The notes beneath the pieces were generated by a model. The model saw nothing but the letters and a program-made list of their open reading frames with translations. It was not told where the DNA came from and made no database searches. Both the position numbers and the translations under genes were made by a program. This document shows, in pieces, positions 9,223 through 21,403 of a DNA stretch of 47,073 bases. Origin of the DNA: Gallionella sp. Lineage in GTDB: Bacteria > Pseudomonadota > Gammaproteobacteria > Burkholderiales > Gallionellaceae. Every line of letters starts with the position of its first letter. The first letter of the stretch is position 1. The stretch spans positions 1 to 47,073 of the forward strand of contig JABEVG010000021.1 of NCBI GenBank assembly GCA_013044075.1. The letters run 5' to 3'.

Positions 9223-10056
9223 TTAGTTTTGTATCCAAGTCTTGAACGCCAGCCAGAGTTTGCGTATCGGGGTGAGGGACACGCGTTCTTTGAGTACATG
9301 GCAGCCGCTGGCGACGACCTCGATCAGCGTGGCGCGATAGATAGCCGCCATGATGAGTCCGGTGCGCTGGGTCTTGCGGTCTTCGGCAGGCAGCAGTGCC
9401 AGCGCCTGATCGTAATAGCGTTGCGCGCGCTCGATCTGGAAAGCCATCAGTTTTTGGAAGTTCTCGGTCTCGCGCGCGTTGAGGATGTCCGCAGCGGTCA
9501 CACCGAACTGCTGCATCTCGTCCATCGGCAGATAGATGCGGTTGCGCCGCGCGTCTTCGCCGACATCGCGGATGATGTTGGTGAGCTGGAACGCGATGCC
9601 CAGATCGTGCGCATACTTCAAGGTCTGGCGATTGGTGTAGCCGAAGATCGCCACCGACAATAAGCCGACGACCGACGCGACGCGGTAGCAATACAGTTGC
9701 AGCGATTTGAAATCGGCATAGCGCGGCTGGTCCAGATCCATCTCCATGCCGTCGATGATCTCCAGCAGATGTTCCTGCGCCATGTTGAACTGCCTGACCA
9801 CGGGCACGAGCGCGATCGCAACCGGATGTTGCGGTTTGCCGCCATAAATTTCCGCCACTTGTCCACGCCACCAATTCAAGGTGGTGCGCGCCACTTGCTC
9901 GTCGCTGCATTCATCCACCACATCGTCCACCTCGCGACAGAAGGCATACAACGCCACGATGGCGTGGCGTTTGTCGGGCGGCAAAAACATGAAGCTATAG
10001 TAGAAACTCGAACCGCTGGCAGCGGCTTTGTCTTGGCAGTATTGAGTGGGATCCAT
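9223..10056 (-). CDS. hpnD: Presqualene diphosphate synthase
   Basis: HpnD condenses two farnesyl diphosphates to presqualene diphosphate. The 277-residue protein is a trans-isoprenyl diphosphate synthase of the squalene/phytoene type. It shows both Asp-rich magnesium motifs, REVDDVVDEC (about residues 45-54) and NIIRDVGEDARRNR (about 155-168). The start at 10056 (MDPTQYCQDKAAASG) is chosen over an in-frame ATG 126 bases upstream because that extension would run through the end of hpnC and has no family similarity. It follows hpnC by 4 bases, so coupling is likely. Confidence 0.93.
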   Translation of the reverse strand: MDPTQYCQDKAAASGSSFYYSFMFLPPDKRHAIVALYAFCREVDDVVDECSDEQVARTTLNWWRGQVAEIYGGKPQHPVAIALVPVVRQFNMAQEHLLEIIDGMEMDLDQPRYADFKSLQLYCYRVASVVGLLSVAIFGYTNRQTLKYAHDLGIAFQLTNIIRDVGEDARRNRIYLPMDEMQQFGVTAADILNARETENFQKLMAFQIERAQRYYDQALALLPAEDRKTQRTGLIMAAIYRATLIEVVASGCHVLKERVSLTPIRKLWLAFKTWIQN

Positions 10057-10060
10057 ATTT

Positions 10061-10876
10061 TTAGTAACTGTGGGGTGCAGATTTGGCCAGCATGATAATC
10101 CAGTCGAACGGAAGCAACACCGGGCGTTTATTGAACACGTCGTAATCAACGGCTTCGATTTTGGCGAGGATGCGCAAGCCACCCTGAATAATCATGCGCA
10201 TCTCCAGTCCGATGCGGCCGGTCAAAATGCTGCCCAGCGGCGCGCCTTGCAGCATCAAGGTGCGTGTTCTATCCACCTGAAATTTCATCAGCGCGCGCCA
10301 GGCGTCATCACAAGTTTTATTCACGATGTGTTGTTCCGTCACAGCGAAGTTATCCATTTCGTCCAGCGGCAGGTAGATGCGCGCGATGGCGTGGTCTTTC
10401 GCAACGTCCTGCCAGAAATTGATGAGCTGTAATGCGGTGCAGATCGCATCCGAATAAGCGATATTCACCGGTGTGGCTTCCTGGTAAAGATGCAGCATCA
10501 ACGTGCCGACCGGATTGGCGGAACGGCTGCAGTAGTCCAGCAGCTCCGCATAGTTCGCGTAGCGTTTTTGTACCACGTCCTGCGAGAACGCATCCAGCAG
10601 ATCGTGGAAGGGCTGCATAGGCAATTGCTGCTGCGCGATCTCGACAGCCAAGTGCTGGAACAGCGGCGTGATGGGTGTTTCGTGTGCGGCGATGCGCGCC
10701 AGTTCTGCGCGGAAGTCATCCAGTCCTTGCAGGCGTTGTGCATCGCTGGCATCGCCTTCATCGGCAATATCGTCGGCCTCGCGCGCGAAGTGGTAGATGG
10801 CCGCCACCGGTTTGCGCAGGCGGCGCGGCATCAAAATCGAAGCAACGGGGAAGTTTTCGTAATGATCGACCGACAT
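10061..10876 (-). CDS. hpnC: Hydroxysqualene synthase
   Basis: HpnC converts presqualene diphosphate to hydroxysqualene. The 271-residue protein is a paralogue of HpnD with the first Asp-rich motif as READDIADEG (about residues 33-42) and the second as NFWQDVAKDHAIAR. The N-terminus MSVDHYENFPVAS is typical of HpnC. Its ATG overlaps the prmB stop by one base (TGATG), placing the hopanoid genes in the same transcript as prmB. No squalene-hopene cyclase gene is in the window. Confidence 0.93.
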   Translation of the reverse strand: MSVDHYENFPVASILMPRRLRKPVAAIYHFAREADDIADEGDASDAQRLQGLDDFRAELARIAAHETPITPLFQHLAVEIAQQQLPMQPFHDLLDAFSQDVVQKRYANYAELLDYCSRSANPVGTLMLHLYQEATPVNIAYSDAICTALQLINFWQDVAKDHAIARIYLPLDEMDNFAVTEQHIVNKTCDDAWRALMKFQVDRTRTLMLQGAPLGSILTGRIGLEMRMIIQGGLRILAKIEAVDYDVFNKRPVLLPFDWIIMLAKSAPHSY

Positions 10877-11774
10877 CAGAGCAGATCGTTGCGGTGCAGC
10901 ATGAACACGAACTGATCGCCCGCCGTGACATCCAGCCAGGTGAAGGGCAGCTTGGGATATTCGGCTTCGAGCAGCTCGCGGTTGTGGCCGATCTCGACGA
11001 TGAGGATGCCATTGGCGGTGAGATGTTGCGCGGCATGCTTGAGGATGATGCGAGTGGCGTCCAGGCCGTCGTCGCCGCTGCCCAGCGCAAGTTTGGGCTC
11101 GTGCAGATATTCCTGCGGCAAGGCGGCGACGGATGGCGCGTCCACATAGGGCGGGTTGCTGATGATGAGGTCGTATTTCTTGTTGGCCAGCTTGCTGAAC
11201 AAGTCCGACTGGATCAGATGGACGCGGTCTTCCAATTCATAATCGGCGACGTTGTGCGCCGCGACTTCCAGCGCATCGGCGGACAGATCGGTCGCGTCGA
11301 CTTGCGCATGAGGGAACTCGTGCGCGGCGAGGATGGCGAGGCAGCCGCTGCCGGTACACATATCCAGCACGCTGCCGATCGCTTCAGGTTCGGCGATCCA
11401 CGGTGACAGCTGGGTGCGCAACAATTCCGCGATGAAAGAACGCGGCACGATGACGCGCTCGTCCACATAAAAACTGTATTCGCCCAGGAATGCCTCGCGG
11501 GTGAGGTACGCGGCGGGGATGCGTTCCTGCACGCGGCGTTGGATGATGTTCAATATTTCGGCGCGTTCGATCGCGGTTAGACGCGCGTCGATAAATGGTT
11601 CCAGCCTGTCCAGCGGCAGATGCAGGGTATGCAGGATGAGATACACCGCCTCGTCATATGCATCGCTGCTGCCGTGGCCGAAGAACAACCCGGCCTGATG
11701 AAACCGACTCACCGCGAAGCGCAGGTAGTCGCGCACGGTATGCAGGTCTTGTGTCACTTGCGAGAAAGGTGAGC

Positions 11775-11778
<4 letters not shown>
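10876..11778 (-). CDS. prmB: Ribosomal protein uL3 glutamine N5-methyltransferase
   Basis: PrmB methylates a glutamine of ribosomal protein L3 during 50S assembly. The 300-residue protein has the SAM-binding motif VLDMCTGSGCLAIL at about 138-150 and the catalytic NPPY at 208-211, which binds the substrate amide. The N-terminal helical part (LRFAVSRFHQAGLFFGHG) separates PrmB from the release-factor methyltransferase PrmC. Its first four bases (ATGA) contain the stop of the small membrane-protein gene upstream. Confidence 0.93.
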
Positions 11779-13414
<1,636 letters not shown>

Positions 13415-13415
<1 letters not shown>

Positions 13416-14581
13416 TATTTTTTAGTGTCCAGGTCAAAGCGTACATCGCTGAAGTCCGCCCCGGGTTTGATGTTCTCTTGTCCAACCTGGCTGGGATCGA
13501 ACACCGGGACTCGCATCGTGTTGCGCCCGGAAAATTCGATCAGGCTGGACAAGTTGCTGGCGGAGTCCGCATGGCGCATGCCTTCTTCCTTGGTGATCTT
13601 CCCCGATTTGATGAGCTGGTAAAGTGCCTGCTCAAAAGTTTGCGAGCCCGCAGAGACGCTCTTCTCGATCGCATCACGGATCTTTTCGATTTCGTCGTTC
13701 TTGATCAAATCGCTGATCAGGGAAGTCTTGAGCAGAATCTCGACAGCGGGAATCAGCTTGCCGTCCACGCCGCGTACCAAACGCTGCGAAACCACGGCGC
13801 GCAGGCACATCGACAGATCGGACAACACGCTCATGCGCGACTCGTAGGGGAAGAAATTCACGATACGGTTCAGCGCGTGATAGCTGTTGTTGGCGTGCAG
13901 GGTGGTCAGACACAAGTGTCCGGTCTGCGCGAATATCAGGGCGTGTTTAAGCGTTTCCCGGTCGCGCACTTCGCCTATCATCAACACATCGGGTGCTTCG
14001 CGCATACCGCTGGACAGGGCATGGTCGTAAGACAGGGTGTCGGTGCCGATCTCGCGCTGGTTCACGATGGATTTCTCATGCCGGAAGATGTATTCCACAG
14101 GGTCTTCAATGGTCAGAATATGACCGCTGGTGGTGCTGTTCCGATGTTCTATCATCGCCGCGAGCGTGGTCGATTTTCCCGAACCAGTCGCCCCCACCAC
14201 CAGCACCAGACCGCGTTTTTCCATGATCAGCTCTTTGAGTACTTCAGGCAGATTCAGGTTTTCGACTTTGTTGATCTGGCCTTTGACAAAGCGGATCACG
14301 ATAGCGACATCGCCGCGCTGGCGGAACACGTTCACGCGGAAGTTGCCCACGCCGGGTTCGCGAAACGAAAAATTCATCTCCATTTGCAGCTCGAAATCAT
14401 CGATCTGGCTGGGGGTCATCAATTCGTAGGCAATCTGCTTGGTCATCTCGCCGTCCAGAATCTGCGCATTGACCGGCATGGCCTTGCCCTCGATCTTGAT
14501 GTTGACCGGTGCACCGACCGAAAAGAACAGATCTGATGCCTGTTTGTCAGCGGCAAGTTGCAGTAATGGTGTGACGATCAT
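13415..14581 (-). CDS. pilU: Type IV pilus retraction ATPase, PilU type
   Basis: PilU is a hexameric secretion-type ATPase that assists PilT in retracting type IV pili at the inner membrane. The 388-residue protein has Walker A GATGSGKST at 130-138, the Asp box and LTIEDPVEYIF, and the AIRAPD-like SGMREAPDVLMIGEVRD. The N-terminal ASDLFFSVGAP and the length fit PilU better than PilT. A strong AGGAG ribosome binding site lies upstream. No other pilus gene is nearby, so it is separated from pilT or the pil cluster, or those are elsewhere. Confidence 0.9.
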
Positions 14582-14621
14582 GATGTTCTCCTGTTTCGCC
14601 TGTGGCTCGTGGCGGGTGACC

Positions 14622-14652
14622 TGTAGCGAAGTCGTGTTTGCTACACGCTACA
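14622..14652. repeat. Small inverted repeat between dapD and pilU
   Basis: TGTAGCG at 14622-14628 pairs with CGCTACA at 14646-14652, and TGTAGC can also pair with GCTACA at 14640-14645. The rest of the 80-base gap holds another GTAGC copy and then the pilU ribosome binding site. It may be an REP-like element or an RNA hairpin separating dapD and pilU expression. There is no T-run, so it is not a typical terminator. Confidence 0.45.
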
Positions 14653-14661
14653 AGCTGCTAC

Positions 14662-15483
14662 CTAGATGCCGCGCAACAACTCGTTGATGCCGACTTTGCT
14701 TAAAGTTTTGGCGTCCACTTTCTTTACGATGACCGCGCAATACAAACTGTATTTCCCGTCCGCCGAAGGCAGGCTGCCGCTGACCACTACTGAGCCAGCC
14801 GGGACGCGACCATACATCACTTCCCCGGTCTCGCGGTCATAGATCTTGGTGCTCTGGCCGATGAACACACCCATCGAGATCACCACGTTGTCTTCCAGGA
14901 TCACGCCCTCGACGATCTCGGAACGCGCACCGACAAAGCAGTTGTCACCGATGATGGTGGGGTTGGCCTGCACCGGTTCCAGCACACCGCCTATGCCCAC
15001 GCCGCCGGACAGATGCACGTTCTTGCCGATCTGTGCGCAAGAACCCACGGTCGCCCATGTGTCCACCATGGTGCCTTCATCGACATACGCGCCGATGTTC
15101 ACATAGGACGGCATCAGTACCACGTTCTTGCCGATGAACGCGCCTTTGCGTGCCGCAGCGGGAGGCACCACGCGAAAACCACCTTCGCGGAAATCGCGGC
15201 TGTTGTAGTCGGCGAACTTGGACGGCACTTTGTCGTAGTAGTTGGTGAAACCGCCTTTGATGAAGGCGTTGTCTTCCAGACGGAACGATAGCAATACGGC
15301 TTTCTTCAACCATTGATGGGTGACCCAATCACCATTGATCTTTTCCGCGACGCGCAGCGAGCCGTTGTCCAGTTGGGTGATGACGGCATCGACCGCTTCC
15401 TTGAGTTGCGCATCCGCATTGCGCGGCGTGATCTCGGCGCGACGTTCAAAGGCTGTTTCGATGATTTTTTGTAATTGATCCAT
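14662..15483 (-). CDS. dapD: Tetrahydrodipicolinate N-succinyltransferase
   Basis: DapD transfers succinyl from succinyl-CoA to tetrahydrodipicolinate, the entry to the succinylase branch of lysine synthesis. The protein is 273 residues (E. coli 274). The N-terminal helical domain (about 1-100) is followed by the left-handed beta-helix of hexapeptide repeats ([50 protein letters not shown]). An AGGAAA ribosome binding site lies 6-7 bases before the ATG. The vapBC pair separates it from dapC. Confidence 0.96.
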   Translation of the reverse strand: MDQLQKIIETAFERRAEITPRNADAQLKEAVDAVITQLDNGSLRVAEKINGDWVTHQWLKKAVLLSFRLEDNAFIKGGFTNYYDKVPSKFADYNSRDFREGGFRVVPPAAARKGAFIGKNVVLMPSYVNIGAYVDEGTMVDTWATVGSCAQIGKNVHLSGGVGIGGVLEPVQANPTIIGDNCFVGARSEIVEGVILEDNVVISMGVFIGQSTKIYDRETGEVMYGRVPAGSVVVSGSLPSADGKYSLYCAVIVKKVDAKTLSKVGINELLRGI

Positions 15484-15540
15484 GGTGATTTCCTGTTAAA
15501 TAAAAGTGAAAACGGCTGAGGGCTGTGCCTGACTTTTCGG

Positions 15541-15972
15541 TTAAGCAAATTTTTCCAGCCAGCCACCCGGGGTATAGGACATCGTTCCTTGTGGTGGACG
15601 CGCTAACATTTCTTTGTCCAGTGTCACTAAAGGTTCACTTAGTCTACTGGCTAACGCGGCATAAATTGAGTCTGCGCCACGCAAGAAAAGTTTTTGTGCG
15701 GCAGTTTCAGCAGCCAAAGCCAAGGGGATATCGATGGGAAATAGTTCAATTAACAATAACTCGCGGATTTGTGTGACGACTTGGGTTGCGAGATGCGCGT
15801 TGCGCATAGGTCGTGCAAAAGCGGACATAATTTCGGGAAACAAAATCGTCGGCGCGCATAAAATTCGTTCTTGAGCAATGGCAGATTTTATGAATGCAAC
15901 ACTGTCGAGATGACTTAACTCGTCTGTGCGAAAGGCAGACACCAGCACGGAAGCGTCAATAATTACGCGCAT
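15541..15972 (-). CDS. vapC: VapC-type PIN-domain ribonuclease toxin
   Basis: The 143-residue protein is a PIN-domain toxin. It has the acidic residues expected for the metal site: D4 (IIDASVLVSAF), E in LFPEIMSAF, D in GADSIYAALA and D in VTLDKEML. VapC toxins are site-specific RNases that act on tRNA or rRNA; the target here is unknown. The start at 15972 is chosen because it begins right before the catalytic strand. It overlaps the antitoxin gene by 17 bases, typical of a coupled vapBC operon. Confidence 0.85.
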   Translation of the reverse strand: MRVIIDASVLVSAFRTDELSHLDSVAFIKSAIAQERILCAPTILFPEIMSAFARPMRNAHLATQVVTQIRELLLIELFPIDIPLALAAETAAQKLFLRGADSIYAALASRLSEPLVTLDKEMLARPPQGTMSYTPGGWLEKFA

Positions 15973-16231
15973 CACGATCCTCGAATAATTGTTCAAGGGC
16001 CGATTTTTTCGCTGTCCACGCGGCAGAATTGAGTGCAGCCAAGCGTGTTATTTCGAGAGAAAAACGCTCGGATCGTTGATGCGCTCCAGCCGAATCTTGC
16101 CGAACATAGTTGCGCCCTAATTCGTGTTCAACAGCTTGCGTGACCAAATGCTTCAGCGACCACCCCCGCGCCAATGCCGCAGCTTTAGCGAGCTGCAATA
16201 AATCGTCGGGCATTTCTATCGTGGTTTTCAT
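15956..16231 (-). CDS. vapB: VapB-type ribbon-helix-helix antitoxin
   Basis: The 91-residue protein starts with a short ribbon-helix-helix DNA-binding segment (KTTIEMPDDLLQLAKAAALARG) followed by a longer, charged C-terminal tail that should wrap the toxin. VapB proteins neutralise VapC and repress their own operon. A clear ribosome binding site (ACGAGG) precedes the ATG. Only 34 bases separate it from the dapC stop, so a private promoter would have to overlap the end of dapC. Family assignment is by pattern and by pairing with a PIN toxin. Confidence 0.82.
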   Translation of the reverse strand: MKTTIEMPDDLLQLAKAAALARGWSLKHLVTQAVEHELGRNYVRQDSAGAHQRSERFSLEITRLAALNSAAWTAKKSALEQLFEDRDARNY

Positions 16232-16265
16232 TATTTACCTCGTTGCTTCTACATAGGCTTAGATG

Positions 16266-17468
16266 TTACCCATAAGTACGGGAGGCGGCAAAAAACTCTG
16301 CGATGCGTTGCGCGGCTTCCACGGTCTCTGCGGTGTTGGCGACCAGTGCCAGACGCACAAAATTCTCTCCCGGATTCACGCCTTGCGCGCTGCGTGCCAG
16401 ATAGCTGCCCGGCAAAACGGTCACATTATAATCGCGATACAAAGCCTGCGCGAAGGCGGTATCCTGGATGGGCGTGCGTACCCACAAATAAAAACCCGCG
16501 TCCGGCATGACCACGGGCAGCACCGGTTCCAGGATAGCGACGACGCGCGCGAATTTCTCCGCGTACAAGTGCCGGTTCTCGATGACATGTCCTTCATCGT
16601 TCCATGCGGCGATGCTGGCGGCCTGGATGGCAGGGTTCATCGCCGAGCCGTGATAAGTGCGGTACAGCGCGAACTTGGCGATGACTTTGGCATCACCGGC
16701 CACGAAGCCGGAACGCATGCCCGGCACGTTGGAGCGTTTTGACAGGCTGGAGAACATCACCAGGTTCTTGTAGTCGCTGCGTCCAAGCTGCTGCGCGGCT
16801 TGCAGCGCGCCCAGCGGTTTGTCTGAACCAAAATAAATCTCGGAATAACATTCGTCCGAGGCGATAACGAAACCATAGCGGTCGGACATCTCGAACAGGC
16901 TCTTCCATTCATCCAGAGCCATCACGCTGCCGCTGGGATTGCCCGGCGAGCAGACGTAGATCAGTTGGGTGCGTTGCCAAACCTCTTCCGGCAACTGAGA
17001 GAAATTCAACGCAAAATGATCTTCCGGCAGGGTGTTCAAAAAGTAGGGGGTGGCACCCGCCAGAAAAGCCGCACCTTCATAGATCTGATAGAAGGGATTG
17101 GGGCAGACCACCACGGGAGAATTCTTGCTGCGGTCGATTACCGTCTGAGCGAAGGCGAACAAGGCTTCGCGGCTACCGTTAACCGGTAACACTTGGGTAT
17201 GGGGGGCGGGCGCGGGGATGTCGTAACGCTCGGCCAGCCAGTGTGCGATCGTGCCGCGCAGAGCGTCCGAGCCAGCCGTTGTGGGATAATTCGCCAGCCC
17301 GTCCAGCCCGGCTAGCAGTGCGTCCTTGATGAATTGGGGCGTGGCATGCTTGGGTTCTCCTATGGATAGGCTGATGGGACGATAAGCGGGATTGGCGGTC
17401 ACTGCACGAAACAGAGCGGCCAGTTTTTGAAAGGGGTAGGGCTGGAGTTTGTCTAAATCGGGATTCAT
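16266..17468 (-). CDS. dapC: Succinyldiaminopimelate transaminase
   Basis: DapC transfers the amino group to N-succinyl-2-amino-6-ketopimelate using PLP. The 400-residue fold-type I aminotransferase shows the PLP lysine K244 in FSSLSKRSNVPGMRSGF, the NPSG motif (SPGNPSG at 174-180) and ASDECYSE near 203-210. It is the first gene of the leftward dap run, with dapD and dapE downstream, which favours DapC over other aminotransferases of this family. A near-consensus promoter lies just upstream at 17503-17531. Confidence 0.92.
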   Translation of the reverse strand: MNPDLDKLQPYPFQKLAALFRAVTANPAYRPISLSIGEPKHATPQFIKDALLAGLDGLANYPTTAGSDALRGTIAHWLAERYDIPAPAPHTQVLPVNGSREALFAFAQTVIDRSKNSPVVVCPNPFYQIYEGAAFLAGATPYFLNTLPEDHFALNFSQLPEEVWQRTQLIYVCSPGNPSGSVMALDEWKSLFEMSDRYGFVIASDECYSEIYFGSDKPLGALQAAQQLGRSDYKNLVMFSSLSKRSNVPGMRSGFVAGDAKVIAKFALYRTYHGSAMNPAIQAASIAAWNDEGHVIENRHLYAEKFARVVAILEPVLPVVMPDAGFYLWVRTPIQDTAFAQALYRDYNVTVLPGSYLARSAQGVNPGENFVRLALVANTAETVEAAQRIAEFFAASRTYG

Positions 17469-17502
17469 TTACAGTCTCGGAAGCGCGCAAAATATGGCGC
17501 GC

Positions 17503-17531
17503 ATTATAAGGGTCGAGTTAGTGCCAACCAA
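17503..17531 (-). promoter_or_regulatory. Probable sigma-70 promoter of the dapC run
   Basis: On the minus strand TTGGTT (17531-17526), a 17-base spacer and a perfect TATAAT (17508-17503) are followed by GCGCGCC. This predicts a start near 17496 and a leader of about 28 bases before the dapC ATG. The site overlaps the first codons of the divergent EamA gene. Pattern seen by eye, not tested. Confidence 0.6.
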
Positions 17532-18408
17532 ACAAAATCTCAGAGCGGTTTCAGGCGTATTGAGCGGCGCACTGGTGTGGGGGCTGATCTGGTATCCCTA
17601 TCGCATGCTGCAAGAAACGGGCATTTCCGGCGCACTCGCCACCCTCATCACTTTCTTGTTGGCGATGCTGTTCGCCGTTGCCTGGCTACCCCGTTTGCTG
17701 CGCGAACTACCCGCAATCGGCTGGTGGGGGGCACTGCTGGTATTGAGTGCGGGTGGAGCGAACTTCGGCTATGTGTTGGCGATGCTGCACGGCGACGTGA
17801 TGCGCGTGTTGCTGCTGTTTTATCTGGCTCCTTTGTGGACGATCTTACTGTCATACTGGTTGCTCGGGGAAAAACTCAACCGCTATGGTTATGTGGTGAT
17901 CGCGCTGTCTGTCGGTGGCGCGATTACCATGCTGTGGAGGCCGCAGCACGGCTGGCCTTTGCCGCAAAATCTGTCCGAGTGGATCGGACTGTCGGCAGGT
18001 CTGAGTTTCGCGCTATCCAATGTCGTGTCGCGCCGTGCCAGACACATGAGTGTGAAAGCCAAATCGTTCAGTGTCTGGCTGGGTACCGCCGTGTTAACTT
18101 TGCCCTTGCTGTGGTATCAGGGCGGGGCTTTGCAACAATTGACGGGCATCAGTGCCACTCATTGGCTGGTGCTGGCGATTCTGGGGGGTGTCATGTGTGC
18201 GGTCAGTTACGCAGTGCAATATGGCGTGACGCATTTGCCCGCCAATCGCGCCATGCTGTTGTTCCTGTTTGAACTGGTGGTCGCGGCAGTCTCGTCATAC
18301 TTTCTCGCGGGAGAGGAGATGCAACCGCGCGATTGGATCGGGGCCGCGCTCATTGTGTCCGCCAGCCTGTTGTCCGGAAAATTGTATTCCACCAGGAACG
18401 TGGGGTAG
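17521..18408 (+). CDS. EamA/DMT family transporter
   Basis: This is an inner-membrane protein of about 295 residues with roughly ten hydrophobic helices in two EamA halves (about 10-135 and 150-290), the layout of drug/metabolite exporters such as RhaT or YdcZ relatives. The substrate is unknown. The start is uncertain: GTG at 17521 with GAG just upstream is preferred, ATG at 17494 is possible, and an open frame back to 17449 would overlap dapC. It diverges from dapC and lies 37 bases before the HD-domain gene. Confidence 0.82.
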   Translation: MPTKQNLRAVSGVLSGALVWGLIWYPYRMLQETGISGALATLITFLLAMLFAVAWLPRLLRELPAIGWWGALLVLSAGGANFGYVLAMLHGDVMRVLLLFYLAPLWTILLSYWLLGEKLNRYGYVVIALSVGGAITMLWRPQHGWPLPQNLSEWIGLSAGLSFALSNVVSRRARHMSVKAKSFSVWLGTAVLTLPLLWYQGGALQQLTGISATHWLVLAILGGVMCAVSYAVQYGVTHLPANRAMLLFLFELVVAAVSSYFLAGEEMQPRDWIGAALIVSASLLSGKLYSTRNVG

Positions 18409-18445
18409 ACTTGCGCCAGGCTCAGTGGCGGCGAGCTTTCGAAAT

Positions 18446-19399
18446 ATGGATCGAGGCGTATTCTCCCCCATCATGAATGAACGTGCGACGACTGTTGATG
18501 TTTCTGAATTGTTCGATAATACCGACCCCGAGGTGGTATGGCTGAAGGCCTGCGCCACGATACGCCGCATCAGTCCCGACTACGACTTCACACTCGTGCA
18601 AAAAATCTACCGGGATGTGTTGCGCCTGTTCTATGGCGAATTTCCCGGATACGGCCCGATCAAAACCCTCTATCACGATCTGTCGCACACATTGGAGGTT
18701 TTTACGTGCGGGGTCAGGCTGATGCACGGCGTTCATCTCTCTGGCGATCATCTGACGGATGATGAGATCACGCTGATGATGCTTGCAATCCTCATGCACG
18801 ATGTCGGTTATGCACAGCGCGAGGGCGAAGAAACCGGAACCGGTGCACAGTTTACCCGGACGCATGTCCAGCGCGGTGTCGAATTCATGAAACGCCATTT
18901 CACCGAACGCATGTTGCCTTCTGGCATTCTGGTGGATGTGACGGGCATGATCTTGGGTACCGAGCACTTTCGCCCGTTCGATCAGATTGATTTCGCCGAC
19001 GACAGGACACGCATGCTGGCACGCATCGTCGCCACGGCCGATATCACCGGGCAAATGGCGGACAGGAAATATCTGGAGAAGCTTCTGTTCCTTTACCAGG
19101 AATTCAAAGAGGCGGGTTTCGGGAGCTATCAGAGCATGTATGACCTGCTATGCCAGACCAATCACTTCTATGAAATGACCCGCGAAAAACTTGATGGTGT
19201 ACTTGGGGGGATCTACCGGAAACTGGCGTTCCACTTCAGGGACACGATGGGTGTCGATAACAACTTTTATATTGAATCAATAGAGAAGAACATGGCGCAC
19301 CTCGCGAAAGTCGTCAAACATGGTGAAAGCGAGCTCTTCACCATGCTCAAACGCAACGGTATCGCGAAAAGTTCAAGTAAAATCGCGCGCCTGGTTTGA
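18446..19399 (+). CDS. HD-domain metal-dependent phosphohydrolase
   Basis: The protein is about 317 residues (308 if ATG at 18473 is used). It has an HD-type metal site: YHDLSHTLEV, then AILMHDVGYAQREG, and a later Asp in VATADITGQM. The order Tyr-His-x-x-x-His and His-Asp resembles class I cyclic-nucleotide phosphodiesterases more than the RelA/SpoT or dGTPase types, but the match is partial. No signal peptide or membrane segment is present. The substrate is unknown. The ATG at 18446 is preceded by GGCGAG, and in-frame sequence before it lies within the end of the EamA gene. Confidence 0.72.
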   Translation: MDRGVFSPIMNERATTVDVSELFDNTDPEVVWLKACATIRRISPDYDFTLVQKIYRDVLRLFYGEFPGYGPIKTLYHDLSHTLEVFTCGVRLMHGVHLSGDHLTDDEITLMMLAILMHDVGYAQREGEETGTGAQFTRTHVQRGVEFMKRHFTERMLPSGILVDVTGMILGTEHFRPFDQIDFADDRTRMLARIVATADITGQMADRKYLEKLLFLYQEFKEAGFGSYQSMYDLLCQTNHFYEMTREKLDGVLGGIYRKLAFHFRDTMGVDNNFYIESIEKNMAHLAKVVKHGESELFTMLKRNGIAKSSSKIARLV

Positions 19400-19400
19400 T

Positions 19401-19429
19401 CAGGCGTATAGCCCAGGCGTATAGCCTGG
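19401..19429. repeat. Tandem 13-base repeat with hairpin after the HD gene
   Basis: CAGGCGTATAGCC occurs twice in tandem (19401-19413 and 19414-19426), two bases after the HD-gene stop codon. The second copy plus TGG forms the hairpin CCAGGC-GTATA-GCCTGG. It could stop transcription before typA, but no T-run follows. The remaining typA upstream region (19430-19524) shows nothing else I can support. Confidence 0.5.
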
Positions 19430-19524
19430 CCCGTGACAACACCGCATTATCAACAGGCTCATCGCATCCATCGTTCCACACCTGGGTCATTCCTGCGTTT
19501 TCTCGGAAGCAGCTTGCAAGCCTG

Positions 19525-19533
19525 TGTTAGAAT
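19525..19533 (+). promoter_or_regulatory. Extended -10 promoter of typA
   Basis: TG-T-TAGAAT at 19525-19533, followed by GCGCGCC, fits an extended -10 element. No good -35 is seen at 16-18 bases. Start of transcription near 19540 would give a leader of about 25 bases containing AAGG before the typA ATG. Confidence 0.5.
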
Positions 19534-19564
19534 GCGCGCCCTTTAATCGAGCAAGGCTGCATTC

Positions 19565-21379
<1,815 letters not shown>

Positions 21380-21403
21380 CACCGGCTGCTCCAAAGTCTG
21401 AAG

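Noticed and set aside
10057-10182. Upstream extension of hpnD to an earlier ATG
   Set aside because: It would run through the end of hpnC, and the Cys/Ser-rich extra residues do not fit the family N-terminus.
13478-14536. A 352-codon open frame on the plus strand opposite pilU
   Set aside because: It mirrors a well-conserved ATPase gene, has His/Gln-rich nonsense composition and no ribosome binding site; high G+C keeps antisense frames open.
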